Part shown: positions 1 through 8,911 of the stretch, one piece after another
Layout: the number at the start of each line of letters is the position of its first letter
Position numbering within the stretch: position 1 is the stretch's first letter
DNA from: Pandoraea aquatica
GTDB taxonomy: Bacteria > Pseudomonadota > Gammaproteobacteria > Burkholderiales > Burkholderiaceae
Assembly (NCBI RefSeq): GCF_902459565.1
Contig: NZ_CABPSN010000001.1
Span: forward strand, 248,001-312,000
Reading direction: 5' to 3'
DNA: 64,000 bases
Notes under the pieces: model-generated
Databases searched by the model: none
What the model was told of the DNA's origin: nothing
What the model saw: only the letters and a program-made list of their open reading frames with translations
Made by a program: the position numbers and the translations under genes

Positions 1-265
1 TGGAATCCGCCACGATATCGGTGGCGCTCGTCATATCGCCACGCACGATCACCTGGCGCTCATACTGCTGCGGCTTGCCGATATGCGAAATGCGCGCATG
101 GGCAACGGGGCTGCGCAGAAACGCCACTTCCTGAAGGTCGGGGAAAACGTAGTCCGCGACAAAACGCCCTTTCCCATGAAGATGCCGCTCATCCTCACGC
201 CGACGGACACGCGCGCCAACGCCGCCGTTCTCGACTGGCGATTCGTAGTGGTCTGTGTGGCTCAT
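1..265 (-). CDS. Molybdenum hydroxylase large subunit (CoxL/xanthine dehydrogenase family), N-terminus only
   Basis: Translation from an ATG at 265 gives about 88 residues that run off the left edge. They contain the family's N-terminal block: GARVRRREDERHLHGKGRFV, then ADYVFPDL, then VAFLRSPVAHARI. Family members (CO dehydrogenase, xanthine, aldehyde and N-heterocycle hydroxylases) bind a molybdopterin cytosine dinucleotide cofactor and hydroxylate with water-derived oxygen. A purine-rich GAGAGAAG lies just upstream of the start. The gene follows the Rieske oxygenase beta gene on the same strand after 43 bp and is probably the next gene of the operon. The Mo-binding domains and any small FeS/FAD subunits lie outside the window, so the substrate is unknown. 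Family call is fairly sure, function is not. Confidence 0.8.
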   Translation of the reverse strand, partial: MSHTDHYESPVENGGVGARVRRREDERHLHGKGRFVADYVFPDLQEVAFLRSPVAHARISHIGKPQQYERQVIVRGDMTSATDIVADS

Positions 266-308
266 TGCGTCTTCTCTCTCATGAACTTCCTGTGCATCGC
301 GCTCCGGG

Positions 309-821
309 TCATACCGGGTATGCGAGATCGTTGGCGATCATCGCGGTGTCGTAGACGGCCTGGCGCTCCTTGAGCAGCAAGATATTGCCATTACGCGCGA
401 AGCGATCAAAAAGGCGACCCGCCTGATGCAGCGTCGTCGCACCCTCGACGAGGGTCTGAAGCAACATATAGTTGCTTTGCGCGACGATCTCCTCGTCATC
501 CGCGCTCAGAATGCGAACGTTCGAGACGAAGTGCAGCATGCTGCGTGGTGCGAACATTTGCGTGCGGGAAATCGCCACCGCCCGGTCGTGCAGCATGTCT
601 CTGCCTTCCGCATACACGAGGCCCACGGGCAAACCACAGGTGGCGTTCTCCAGTTCCGTCACGCGGTAAATGCAATTCTCCGTAAAGAACTCCGGCCAAC
701 GCTCGATGTCTCCGCCGTCGACGACAGCGCAGTATTCCGCGTGAAAATCCTCAACGGCAGCGCGAGCGATCAGGGCTGCGTCGTGCGCGACGTGCTTCTT
801 TTCGAAACCTGGCAGTAGCAT
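309..821 (-). CDS. Aromatic-ring-hydroxylating dioxygenase, beta (small) subunit
   Basis: 170 residues, the usual length for the NTF2-like beta subunit of Rieske non-heme iron oxygenases, which forms the structural trimer under the catalytic alpha trimer. Typical features are the N-terminal helix with DFHAEYCAVVDGGDIERWPEFF, the strand ENCIYRVTELENA, and MLHDRAVAISRTQMFAPRSMLHFVSN in the middle (helical turn plus strand). The start codon directly abuts the alpha-subunit stop (TGAATG), with GGGG just upstream inside the alpha gene, so the two are translationally coupled. No catalytic residues are expected here. The closest functional classes, judged with the alpha subunit, are the salicylate 5-hydroxylase/anthranilate dioxygenase small subunits, but the substrate is not determined. 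Confidence 0.87.
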   Translation of the reverse strand: MLLPGFEKKHVAHDAALIARAAVEDFHAEYCAVVDGGDIERWPEFFTENCIYRVTELENATCGLPVGLVYAEGRDMLHDRAVAISRTQMFAPRSMLHFVSNVRILSADDEEIVAQSNYMLLQTLVEGATTLHQAGRLFDRFARNGNILLLKERQAVYDTAMIANDLAYPV

Positions 822-2114
822 TCAGAACCCCATGACTTCGCGATAGTGTTTGTACATTGACCGGATGGCCGCTTCGGAAATGAGGTTGTCCGCTGTGCCG
901 ATCTTGTCCGCGTCGAGCTTGATGACGCTACGGTCCGTCACCGACCGGCGCACGCCCTCCTGGACGAACTTCATCGCTTCGTTGTCCTCCAGCCCGAGGA
1001 AACCCGACGGTCCCATCAGGTTGCCCTGACGCAGGCGGTGACGCACCATGTCCTCGGAATCGTCTTCGTAGCCGAACATGGTCCACAGCATGATCATGCT
1101 GTTCGGGCCGTTAGGCACGATGTGCCGGATGCCCAGCGTATTCATTTCGCGTTGCACGATCAGATTCGGCCAGATCGTCTGCATCGTGACCGACCACTCC
1201 GAATCGAACTCCTTGACGAATTCCAGGAAGCGCTCGTCGCGCAGCATCATCCCTTCATGGAACGAGCGCATCTCCTTTTTCTTGTCTTCATCGACGCTCG
1301 CGTAAAGCGAATCGCTCTTCGCCGACGCCATCGTGCCGTGAATGCCGTATTTGCTGTCGGCGATCATCGCCGAGCGGTTGCCTGCCACGAGCAAGCCGAA
1401 AACGACCAGGAACGAGTGCAGAAGGGTCGCGTGGTACGGGTCCTTGAGATTCTCGTGGTACATCTTCCAGTTGCACGGCAACTCGTTCTTGTAGAAGCCG
1501 AGAATGCGCAGCTTTTTGCCGTTGAATACGGCATCGAAATCCCGAAGAATCTCCGGCGTAAGGTACTCCGCCAGCGGCTCCATGTCGTGGACGAACGACG
1601 CGAAGACCACGCCGTTACGCGTGGCGACCGCGAGCTTGCGCAGGCCGTGATCTTCGGCACGGAAGTCTTTCGGCATCCCGCCGAGCTTGTTTACACCCCG
1701 ACGAAAGGGCACGCCTTGCAGATTGCCCTTCAGATCGTATGACCACTGGTGATAGGGGCAAACGAATTCCGTGTTGTTGCCGCGACTATGTCGGCAGAAT
1801 TCGGCACCGCGATGCGCGCATCGATTCTCGAAGACATGGATCGAGCCGTCCTCTGCGCGCGATACGACCACCGGCGTCGGGCCTACGTACGAGCGCTTGT
1901 AATCGCCGGTGTTCGGAACTTCGGCCTCAAGCGCCACGAAGTTCCACGTGCGGCCATGGAAGATTCGGTCGACTTCGCGGGCATACACCGATTCGCTCGT
2001 GTAGACCCAGTCAGGAATGGCGTGCAGCCCCTCTTCCGGCCAGGTCAGGTTTTCGATAGGTTGATTCTTGATCGGCGGCGTCGGGCCGCTGATCACGGTT
2101 TCGCAGGCGTACAC
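822..2114 (-). CDS. Rieske non-heme iron ring-hydroxylating oxygenase, alpha subunit
   Basis: 430 residues. The Rieske [2Fe-2S] ligands are C99-x-H101 (CAHRG) and C119-x2-H122 (CPYHQW). The mononuclear iron motif D225-x2-H228-x4-H233 sits in ENLKDPYHATLLH, preceded by NWKMYH, wording typical of the salicylate 5-hydroxylase (NagG)/anthranilate dioxygenase (AndAc) branch. The enzyme would hydroxylate an aromatic acid using O2 and electrons from the neighbouring ferredoxin. The start is a GTG at 2114 with GGAG spaced 6 nt away. It lies between the reductase gene (17 bp upstream) and the beta gene (0 bp downstream). All metal ligands are intact, so I expect an active enzyme; its substrate cannot be named from sequence alone. 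Confidence 0.92.
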   Translation of the reverse strand: MYACETVISGPTPPIKNQPIENLTWPEEGLHAIPDWVYTSESVYAREVDRIFHGRTWNFVALEAEVPNTGDYKRSYVGPTPVVVSRAEDGSIHVFENRCAHRGAEFCRHSRGNNTEFVCPYHQWSYDLKGNLQGVPFRRGVNKLGGMPKDFRAEDHGLRKLAVATRNGVVFASFVHDMEPLAEYLTPEILRDFDAVFNGKKLRILGFYKNELPCNWKMYHENLKDPYHATLLHSFLVVFGLLVAGNRSAMIADSKYGIHGTMASAKSDSLYASVDEDKKKEMRSFHEGMMLRDERFLEFVKEFDSEWSVTMQTIWPNLIVQREMNTLGIRHIVPNGPNSMIMLWTMFGYEDDSEDMVRHRLRQGNLMGPSGFLGLEDNEAMKFVQEGVRRSVTDRSVIKLDADKIGTADNLISEAAIRSMYKHYREVMGF

Positions 2115-2131
2115 AGATATCTCCGGATAAA

Positions 2132-3355
2132 TCAGACCATTGACCGTTCGAGCTGGCGAAGCTTCAGGCTCATATCGGCGAGCCGGTCGGGGTCGATGGG
2201 AATGGATTGTTCGATGAGGCGTTGCAGTGCACGAATTTCGCCGCCCTGATTCACGGCAAGCGCGTACACGATCACGCCATTTCTTAGCCCGATGAGGACC
2301 AGCTTGTCGGCATGGGTTTCACGCATCACCCATTGATCCACGGTCTCGTCGTGCAACCCGATCATCTGGACGTTCCAGTCGTACTGGTCGGTCCAGAACC
2401 GTGGGGTGGGCCGGTATGCCGATGTGTCGCCGAGCATGCTCCTGGCGGCGGCAATCGCTTGATCCTGTGCGTTCTGCCACGATTCGAGACGAATTCGTCC
2501 GTCGCCTGGTCCAAAGGGAAAATTCGCGCAATCGCCGGCGGCAAACACGTTCGGCGCGGACGTCCGGCAGCACTCGTCGACGACGATGCCGTTGTTCACC
2601 TCGATTCCCGAGGCACGCGCAACATCGTCGTTGGGTGTCTGGCCCACGGCAAGCACACAGAAGTCGAACGTTTCCGTATGGGTACCCGCGTTCACCGTGA
2701 TGCCGTCGTCGCGCTGTACTACCGAAATCGGGCCGGTCTCGAGCTTCAACTTCACACCGAACGCCAGATGCTTGGCCGCAAGGCGTTGCGAGAACGCGGC
2801 CGGCATGGCCTTGCCGAGCAACCTCGGTGCCATCTCGAACACGGTGACATCAAGACCTCGTGCGCGGGCGCTTGCGGCAAATTCAAGCCCCAGAAAGCCC
2901 CCGCCGATGACTGCAACGGAGCGCGAGCGTTTGAGCATCTTGCGCAAACGCAGAGCATCCGACAGTGTTCGGAGCGACAACACCCGTTCGCCTTGTGCAA
3001 TGTCGGACAGCGCACGTGCACGGCCGCCGGTGGCGATGAGGCACTTGTCGTAATGAATCTGCGCACCGCTGGCCAGATAGGCAATCTGCAGGACCGTGTC
3101 CAGACGCGTGACCCGATCCTCCAGTTGTTCAATAGCGGCGTGCTGATAAAACACCGCTTCGTGCAGCCAGCCGTTGAAACAAGTCTCGTCGCTCGGTGCA
3201 GTCAGCACCTCCTTGGACAGCGGCGGACGTTCGTAGGGCGGGCACGATTCGTCGCCGACGATCACGACCCGGCCGGTCACGCCTTGATTACGAAGCGTCT
3301 CGGCCGCGCGACCGCCGGCCTGACCGCCTCCAATGATTAGATAGGTGTGTTCCAT
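2132..3355 (-). CDS. Ferredoxin--NAD(P)+ reductase component of the Rieske oxygenase
   Basis: 407 residues, the standard length for the glutathione-reductase-like reductases of three- or four-component dioxygenases. There is an N-terminal FAD Rossmann motif (YLIIGGGQAGGRAAETL, residues about 5-21), then the family signature PPYERPPLSKEVL, a second Rossmann motif for NAD(P)H (VAVIGGGFLGLEFA), and the FAD-contacting VFAAGDCANFP. It passes electrons from NAD(P)H to the ferredoxin encoded 15 bp upstream. The order ferredoxin, reductase, alpha, beta matches a self-contained oxygenase cassette. Nothing is truncated. Confidence 0.9.
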   Translation of the reverse strand: MEHTYLIIGGGQAGGRAAETLRNQGVTGRVVIVGDESCPPYERPPLSKEVLTAPSDETCFNGWLHEAVFYQHAAIEQLEDRVTRLDTVLQIAYLASGAQIHYDKCLIATGGRARALSDIAQGERVLSLRTLSDALRLRKMLKRSRSVAVIGGGFLGLEFAASARARGLDVTVFEMAPRLLGKAMPAAFSQRLAAKHLAFGVKLKLETGPISVVQRDDGITVNAGTHTETFDFCVLAVGQTPNDDVARASGIEVNNGIVVDECCRTSAPNVFAAGDCANFPFGPGDGRIRLESWQNAQDQAIAAARSMLGDTSAYRPTPRFWTDQYDWNVQMIGLHDETVDQWVMRETHADKLVLIGLRNGVIVYALAVNQGGEIRALQRLIEQSIPIDPDRLADMSLKLRQLERSMV

Positions 3356-3370
3356 CGCGTCTTCCGCCCG

Positions 3371-3676
3371 TCAGATGTCGACCAGGATGGCGTTGCCATC
3401 CACCTGAACCGGAAACACACGAATCGGCTGGGTCACGGGCGAGCACATGGCCGCCCCGGTCCGAATATCGAACCGCCCCTGATGCAACGGACACTCGATG
3501 CAGCCGTCTTCCATATAGCCGTCGCTGAGCAACGCATATTGATGGGTGCAAACGTTTTGCGTCGCGTACACGCTTCCATCGAGCAAGTACAAGGCGATCT
3601 TCTCTTCGCCTAACGTCACTGGGAGCGGTTCATCCTCGACCAGATCAGTGAGATTCGCTACAAACTGCAGCGGCAT
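3371..3676 (-). CDS. Rieske-type ferredoxin component
   Basis: 101 residues from an ATG at 3676, chosen over an in-frame ATG at 3697 because AGGAG lies 7 nt upstream of 3676 and the longer start would contain that site. The Rieske cluster ligands are C43-x-H45 (CTHQY) and C62-x2-H65 (CPLHQG). The small all-beta fold is typical of the ferredoxins that shuttle electrons from the FAD reductase to the terminal oxygenase. It is the most upstream of the four oxygenase component genes and shares their strand and close spacing. NirD-like proteins look similar, but the context settles the role. Confidence 0.9.
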   Translation of the reverse strand: MPLQFVANLTDLVEDEPLPVTLGEEKIALYLLDGSVYATQNVCTHQYALLSDGYMEDGCIECPLHQGRFDIRTGAAMCSPVTQPIRVFPVQVDGNAILVDI

Positions 3677-3799
3677 GGCCTTTCTCCTAAAACTCATCAG
3701 TATGCTGATGGAATGACTTTACGGATGACGCTGAGTGCCGTCAACTGTTTCAGAATCGACGTTTACCCGTATCTCGGGATGCGCTCGGACGGAGGTGAA
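3677..3799. promoter_or_regulatory. Intergenic gap between transporter and oxygenase genes
   Basis: 123 bp separate the AtoE-type gene from the ferredoxin gene on the same strand. I see no convincing -35/-10 pair or terminator hairpin. The gap is long enough for an internal promoter, but read-through from upstream is equally possible. Confidence 0.3.
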
Positions 3800-5245
3800 T
3801 CACGGCATCACCGGAGGGTGGTAGTCGAGCGTAGACGCCAACGCCCACAGCATGAAGATCACCACTGGGAAGTGGACGATCAACTGGGTGAAGGTGAAGC
3901 CCACGATATCCCGGGCGCGTAACCCGAGCACACCCAGCAGGGGCAGCATCCAGAACGGGTTAATCAAGTTCGGCAAGGCTTCCGCGGCGTTGTAGACGGT
4001 GACCGCCCAACCCAGGTGGACATGGAGGGTTTTGGCGGCTTCGATGACGTACGGTGCCTCAATGATCCATTTGCCCCCGCCCGAGGGAACGAAGAAACCC
4101 AATACGGCCGAATGGATTCCCATGACTGCCGGAAATGACGAGTGCGACGAGATCGCCACGAAAAACTGTGCGATATGCTCCGACAGCGCGACACCCGTCG
4201 GTGCAGCGGCTTTCGTCAGGATGAAAGCGATGCCCCCATAAAGCGGGAATTGGATCAGCACCCCGGCCGTCGATGGAACCGACTTGGCCACGGCATTCAG
4301 GAACCGGCGGGGACGCCAGTTGAGCAGCATCCCGAGCATCAGAAACACGAAATTGTAGGTATTGAGATTGGAGATGGCGAGGACGGGGTTCTTTGTCGAG
4401 AACTCGTACCAGATCCAGATTGCGCCGAGCATCACCACGAGGACAGTGATCAACGGACTGTATTCCAGCCAATCTCCCGGACGCGTCGGTGCCTTCAGGT
4501 CAAGGTCGTCGTCAGCAACGTCAACGCCCAGATCCGCCGCAGTTCGGGCGCGCTCGCCCGTCGGTGCTGAGAAGAACGCGATCGCCACGGAAACAACGGT
4601 CAGTACCACAACAACTAACAGTGACTGCGGCAGAAAAATAGTTTCGGCGAAAGGGATCACACCCGTGATGGCCAGCAAAGCTTTCGGAAGGCTCTCGGGA
4701 TTAGCCTGCAATTGCGCTGCGGACGAGCTGAGTCCCAGCGCCCACGTTGCGCCCAACCCCAGGTAGGCCGCGGCCCCTGCCGCCCGGTAGTCCATGCGAA
4801 TGTCTGTCCGACGCGCGAGGACACGAACCAGCAACCCGCTGAAAATTAGGCTGATCGCCCAGTTGAATAGCGACGTCGATATGCTGATGAAAGCGACAAA
4901 GGCGACTGCGGAACGAGGGCCTGACGGTAGTCGAGCGATCCGAGTCATGATTTTTGCTGCCGGCGGAGATACCGCCACGACATATCCTGAAATCGCACCG
5001 ATAGCCATTTGCAGCGTGAACGGGATCAGTGTCCAGAAGCCGTCTCCGAACGCTCTTCCGACGCTTTGAACCGGTGCCCCAATGGATAGGGCTCCGGCTG
5101 CGACAACAATGACGGCAATCGCCGCAAAGATATAAGCATCCGGAAACCACTTTTCCGACCATCGCGTCATGCCTGCCGCAATGTTTTCCAACATGCCGCC
5201 TGCGGCCTGCTCGTTTGCAAGTCCGGTTTGAGATAGTTGTTTCAT
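3800..5245 (-). CDS. atoE: AtoE-family short-chain fatty acid transporter
   Basis: 481 residues, somewhat longer than E. coli AtoE (about 440), with some 12 hydrophobic segments. Recognisable family blocks are WFPDAYIFAAIAVIVV near the N-terminus, FVPSGGGKWIIEAPYV (residues about 365-380) and NAAEALPNLINPFWMLPLLG near the C-terminus. The family imports short-chain carboxylates such as acetoacetate or butyrate. A hydrophilic linker rich in Asp (about residues 225-250) separates two membrane halves. The start at 5245 has AGGAG with good spacing. In this operon it may import the aromatic or organic acid that the oxidoreductases attack; that role is inference. The symbol denotes family membership only. 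Confidence 0.85.
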   Translation of the reverse strand: MKQLSQTGLANEQAAGGMLENIAAGMTRWSEKWFPDAYIFAAIAVIVVAAGALSIGAPVQSVGRAFGDGFWTLIPFTLQMAIGAISGYVVAVSPPAAKIMTRIARLPSGPRSAVAFVAFISISTSLFNWAISLIFSGLLVRVLARRTDIRMDYRAAGAAAYLGLGATWALGLSSSAAQLQANPESLPKALLAITGVIPFAETIFLPQSLLVVVVLTVVSVAIAFFSAPTGERARTAADLGVDVADDDLDLKAPTRPGDWLEYSPLITVLVVMLGAIWIWYEFSTKNPVLAISNLNTYNFVFLMLGMLLNWRPRRFLNAVAKSVPSTAGVLIQFPLYGGIAFILTKAAAPTGVALSEHIAQFFVAISSHSSFPAVMGIHSAVLGFFVPSGGGKWIIEAPYVIEAAKTLHVHLGWAVTVYNAAEALPNLINPFWMLPLLGVLGLRARDIVGFTFTQLIVHFPVVIFMLWALASTLDYHPPVMP

Positions 5246-5287
5246 TGTCCCCTCTCCTCACCCATTTAAAAAAAATGAAGTCTCAAT

Positions 5288-8200
5288 TCACGCTTCAATT
5301 TCAATTTCGCTAGCCGGGATCGCCTGGCACGCGAAACACATGTTTGGCTCGTCGGGCCCGTGCCCCGACATGTGGGCGACTTTGCCCGCGACCACTCGAA
5401 CGGCACAGCTTTCGCATTGACCGACGCGACAGCCACTCGGCATCGGAATACCCAGGCCTTCTGCAAAAGAAAGCAGACTGCCTTTATCCGCTGTCCACTC
5501 GGCCTTTAAATTCGAGGAAGTGAACTTGACAAGAAACCGCTGGGACGCGTCCATTCGAGGTGTGGACGGCGATCGGAACACTTCTTTGAAAATATCGAAC
5601 GGAGGCACCCCGCGCTCGATCAAGCCCGCTGAAATGGCGTCCATCATTGGCTCCGGGCCGCAGAAGTAGAATCTCGCGCGTCGATTTATCAGTTCGTCGT
5701 CGACGACATTCGCGGTCAAATACCCGTTCATCTCGTAGTCGAGACCGAACCGCTCGTTTTCTGGACGGTTGTAGCAATTCACCACACGCAATGTGGGGAG
5801 CTCTCGTGAAAGCTCAGAAATTCGATCTCGGAAAGCGTGTGTTGCGCTGTTCAGATTCGCGTAGAAGAGCACCATCTCCGGTGCGTTGGGCAGGCCCCTG
5901 ACCGATTCGAGATATGACATGAAGGGTGTGATCCCGATGCCGCCGGCGAACATCACCACGGGTTGCCTGGACGACTTCGGCAACGTAAAAGTCCCGCTCG
6001 GTGCACCTAGCGCGACGGTGTGCCCGACATCGAGCGATCGATGAATGTAGCTAGACATCAGCCCCTCGAACGTCGCGCCATTTGACGTCGTGCCACGCTG
6101 GTGGCGCACCGAAATGCTGTATGTGCGGCGATCGTTCACGATGGACGGGCCGACCAGCGAGTAAGCGCGGGTCGCCCCGCTATCGCCCAGCGACGGTACG
6201 CGAACACTCAGGTGTTGTCCGGGTAAAAAGTCCGGCAATGGCCCGCGATTGGCGGCCGCGAACGTCACCGTCCGCACGCCCGCGGCTTCTTCGACGACGG
6301 AGACAACCACAAAGTCGCGAACGCCTTGCCAGACTCGCCGCGCAGGGTCGATGGATTTGTCGAGCGTGATGTCGCAGGGAATACAACGAAGTGGCGAGGA
6401 ACCACTGATCGGATCGAGCGCACGGCCGGAAACGAGATTGCTGAAATTGCTGTTGCGCGTCCCGCTCACCGGCAGCGCATCCCGGCCGATCTCGTCGCAG
6501 GATTGCCACCAGCCGTATTCGGCAATGATGACGTCCTTGGCCTGGTCGGCGACAACACGAGCACGGAAGCGGGAGACGCCGGCGGTCGTGCGCAGCACCA
6601 CCCAGTCGTCTTCCTTTATTCCCTTTTCTCGCGCGAGTTCTGCACTCACTTCGACCATCGGATACGGTGCCCGTTTGCGCAGGCTGGCGAGGCTCCGATG
6701 CTGGCTGTGGCAGTAGTATCCGTTCTTCATCGACGTCAGAATGTGCGGATACTCGCCATGATCGTCCGCGCAGTCATTCCCGTGCTGTGGCGGCACGTAT
6801 TCAGGAAGCGCGGGATAGCCGTTGCGTAGTAGTTTCTCCGAGTAAAGCTCGACGCGTGCCGTTTCGGTTTGAAAGCCCTTAAACCCCTCTGGGGTTTGCG
6901 ATGTGTAATTCCGTTCTTTCTGGACGATGGGCTTATAGATGCCCTCGGGGTGCTTTCGCAGGGTGGCGACATCGAGTCCCAGCGGCGACAGCATGTGATT
7001 CCAGCCCGCCTCAATGCTGCCGCCGAAGAACTGTTCACCCATGCCCAGACGTACAGCCAGATCAAAAACGATGTCGTAGTCAGCACGACTTTCCCCTCGC
7101 GGGGACACCATGCGCTGACGCAGCTGCACCAGCTCCACGGCCTTTTCATTGATTTCAAAGCCAATACGAAGTCCTTCACGCTCCCATGGTGTGTTGACCG
7201 GTAGCAATATGTCGGCATAGCGCGAACTCGGCGTCTCAAAGAGGTCGCAATGCACATGGAAATCCAGCGAACAGAGGGCTTCGTGGGCGTCACCGGCATC
7301 GGCCTGTGACGTCACCATATTCGTGCCGAACGCGATAAGCGCGCTCACCTTGTACGGTCGTGCCTGCGTAATCGCCTGATAGACATCCCGTGCAGTCACC
7401 CAGCCTTGTGCCGCGGGGCCTATCGGTCGATCGGCAAGACCCAGCGCCTTGGCACGTTGGTCGGGAGCGAGCAACGCATACGAACTCACCGGATTGATCG
7501 GTTGTTGCGCGAATTGCCGATTTGACCCTGAGGTGTCGAACGCGCCCGTCAATGCGTACAGCGTCGCTATCGCTCGCTCGGTCTGTGTCGCATTGGTGTG
7601 CTGGGCGACACCTGACCATGCGTGGTAAGCGATGCGCAAGCCAGGTGCCAGCATTTTCGCTACTGCAACGACATCTTCGGCCCGCACGCCGGTAATGGAT
7701 TCAACATGCGCTGCGCAATACGGGTCGACGGCATTCGTGTATAGCTCGAAGGACGGGACGCAATCGATGGTCGTGGGCTGACCTTTAGCGTCCTGAACGC
7801 GAATCGAATAGGTCCCAGCGACGGCGTAGTCGTCGGTACCAAAATCAACCACTGCGCCAACGAGTTCTACACGTTCGCGCCTGGTATTCCAGATCGCGTG
7901 TCGGTTTTGACGTGCATCGGCATCGAAGTCGCGCTCGCGAAGGAACTTGCCGGAGTCTTTCCGCACCAGCAGTGGGCCGTTTGTCCATTGCCGGATGAAC
8001 GCTTCGTCGACATTCCCCGAACGGATCATTTCGTGCGCGATGCCCATCGCCAGTGCACCGTCGGTGCCGGGGCGGACGCGCATCCAGACGTCCGCCTCTT
8101 TCGCGAGCGCGGTTGGGCGGGGATCGACGACAATGAGCTTCGCGCCGCGCTTACGCCCCTTCCCTATCGCGTCCGCCTGAGCAAGCCACGTATTGGACGG

Positions 8201-8728
8201 GTTCGTTCCCCACAAGACGATGATGTCGGCGTTCGCGTAGTCCGCCGTCGGCATTGCGCAGCCAAACGTGAACATGTGCGCGAAGTCTTTATGCCAATTG
8301 CAGATCTCGGTGGCATAGCAAATGTTGGGGCTGCCGTAGGTCCAGACAAAGCGCTCGACCCAATCGATGCTGTCGCTCATCGGCGTACCACTGGGTGTCG
8401 TGACTCCGAAGACAACAGATTCGGCCCCTCCTTCGCTTTTAAACTTCGCGAGTTTCGTTGCGATTTCGCTCAGCGCCTCATCCCAGCTAATTCGCTTCCA
8501 GCCGGGATCGGCGGCCCCTTTGGGATGGGTGCGACGAACCGGATGCAGGAGCCGATGCGGGCTATGTACTAACTCGGGGGCGGCTTTCCCCTTCATGCAC
8601 ATCGCATTGCCAGTGGGATGCGTATTGTCGGGGCGCACCTTGACGAGCATGTCCCCCTTTACGGTATTGACGGTTCCACAGCGAGAACGGCAAAGCGTGC
8701 AGTACCCCTTTTTCTCCTGGCATTCCAT
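5288..8728 (-). CDS. Molybdopterin oxidoreductase fused to FAD/NAD(P)H reductase and 2Fe-2S ferredoxin domain
   Basis: About 1146 residues. The start is taken as the ATG at 8728 (GGAG 11 nt upstream) rather than a GTG at 8770 without a ribosome site. Residues 1-760 are a DMSO-reductase-superfamily domain: [4Fe-4S] ligands C10-x2-C13-x3-C17-x26-C44, a likely Mo-ligand Cys143 in TEICNWHK, and the C-terminal dinucleotide-binding barrel. Residues about 770-1010 are a ferredoxin-reductase module with FAD motif RAYSL and NAD motif GGIGITPF. The C-terminal 85 residues form a plant-type [2Fe-2S] domain with CRVGQCESC and a last Cys in CFACQA. The chain can thus take electrons from NAD(P)H, or return them, without partner subunits. 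No Tat signal, so cytoplasmic. The substrate is unknown. Confidence 0.85.
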   Translation of the reverse strand: MECQEKKGYCTLCRSRCGTVNTVKGDMLVKVRPDNTHPTGNAMCMKGKAAPELVHSPHRLLHPVRRTHPKGAADPGWKRISWDEALSEIATKLAKFKSEGGAESVVFGVTTPSGTPMSDSIDWVERFVWTYGSPNICYATEICNWHKDFAHMFTFGCAMPTADYANADIIVLWGTNPSNTWLAQADAIGKGRKRGAKLIVVDPRPTALAKEADVWMRVRPGTDGALAMGIAHEMIRSGNVDEAFIRQWTNGPLLVRKDSGKFLRERDFDADARQNRHAIWNTRRERVELVGAVVDFGTDDYAVAGTYSIRVQDAKGQPTTIDCVPSFELYTNAVDPYCAAHVESITGVRAEDVVAVAKMLAPGLRIAYHAWSGVAQHTNATQTERAIATLYALTGAFDTSGSNRQFAQQPINPVSSYALLAPDQRAKALGLADRPIGPAAQGWVTARDVYQAITQARPYKVSALIAFGTNMVTSQADAGDAHEALCSLDFHVHCDLFETPSSRYADILLPVNTPWEREGLRIGFEINEKAVELVQLRQRMVSPRGESRADYDIVFDLAVRLGMGEQFFGGSIEAGWNHMLSPLGLDVATLRKHPEGIYKPIVQKERNYTSQTPEGFKGFQTETARVELYSEKLLRNGYPALPEYVPPQHGNDCADDHGEYPHILTSMKNGYYCHSQHRSLASLRKRAPYPMVEVSAELAREKGIKEDDWVVLRTTAGVSRFRARVVADQAKDVIIAEYGWWQSCDEIGRDALPVSGTRNSNFSNLVSGRALDPISGSSPLRCIPCDITLDKSIDPARRVWQGVRDFVVVSVVEEAAGVRTVTFAAANRGPLPDFLPGQHLSVRVPSLGDSGATRAYSLVGPSIVNDRRTYSISVRHQRGTTSNGATFEGLMSSYIHRSLDVGHTVALGAPSGTFTLPKSSRQPVVMFAGGIGITPFMSYLESVRGLPNAPEMVLFYANLNSATHAFRDRISELSRELPTLRVVNCYNRPENERFGLDYEMNGYLTANVVDDELINRRARFYFCGPEPMMDAISAGLIERGVPPFDIFKEVFRSPSTPRMDASQRFLVKFTSSNLKAEWTADKGSLLSFAEGLGIPMPSGCRVGQCESCAVRVVAGKVAHMSGHGPDEPNMCFACQAIPASEIEIEA

Positions 8729-8739
8729 CTCGTGCTTGT

Positions 8740-8754
8740 CTCCATTTATTGGAG
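8740..8754. promoter_or_regulatory. Short dyad CTCCA-N5-TGGAG upstream of the Mo-enzyme gene
   Basis: A perfect 5-bp inverted repeat with a 5-bp AT-rich spacer, just upstream of the ATG at 8728, in the 183-bp gap shared with the divergent LysR gene. One arm supplies the ribosome-binding GGAG. It could be part of a LysR operator or a short mRNA hairpin that hides the ribosome site. The remainder of the gap (8755-8911) is AT-rich, with TATATAATTTTTC around 8808-8820, and probably carries both divergent promoters. Confidence 0.35.
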
Positions 8755-8911
8755 ATGATCCTAGGGGCACAAAAATCCGATGCCAAATTCATATTTGAGA
8801 TGGGGAGATATATAATTTTTCAATGGATCGGCAGTCAGACACAGGTGGTTTAAAGCGCTTCGACCGGTGATATGATCGCGACTCTTTTCCATTGCACGAT
8901 GGAGCGACACC

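Noticed and set aside
3713-3922. Small frame 69 residues long between the ferredoxin and AtoE genes
   Set aside because: No ribosome site, runs into the AtoE gene in antisense.
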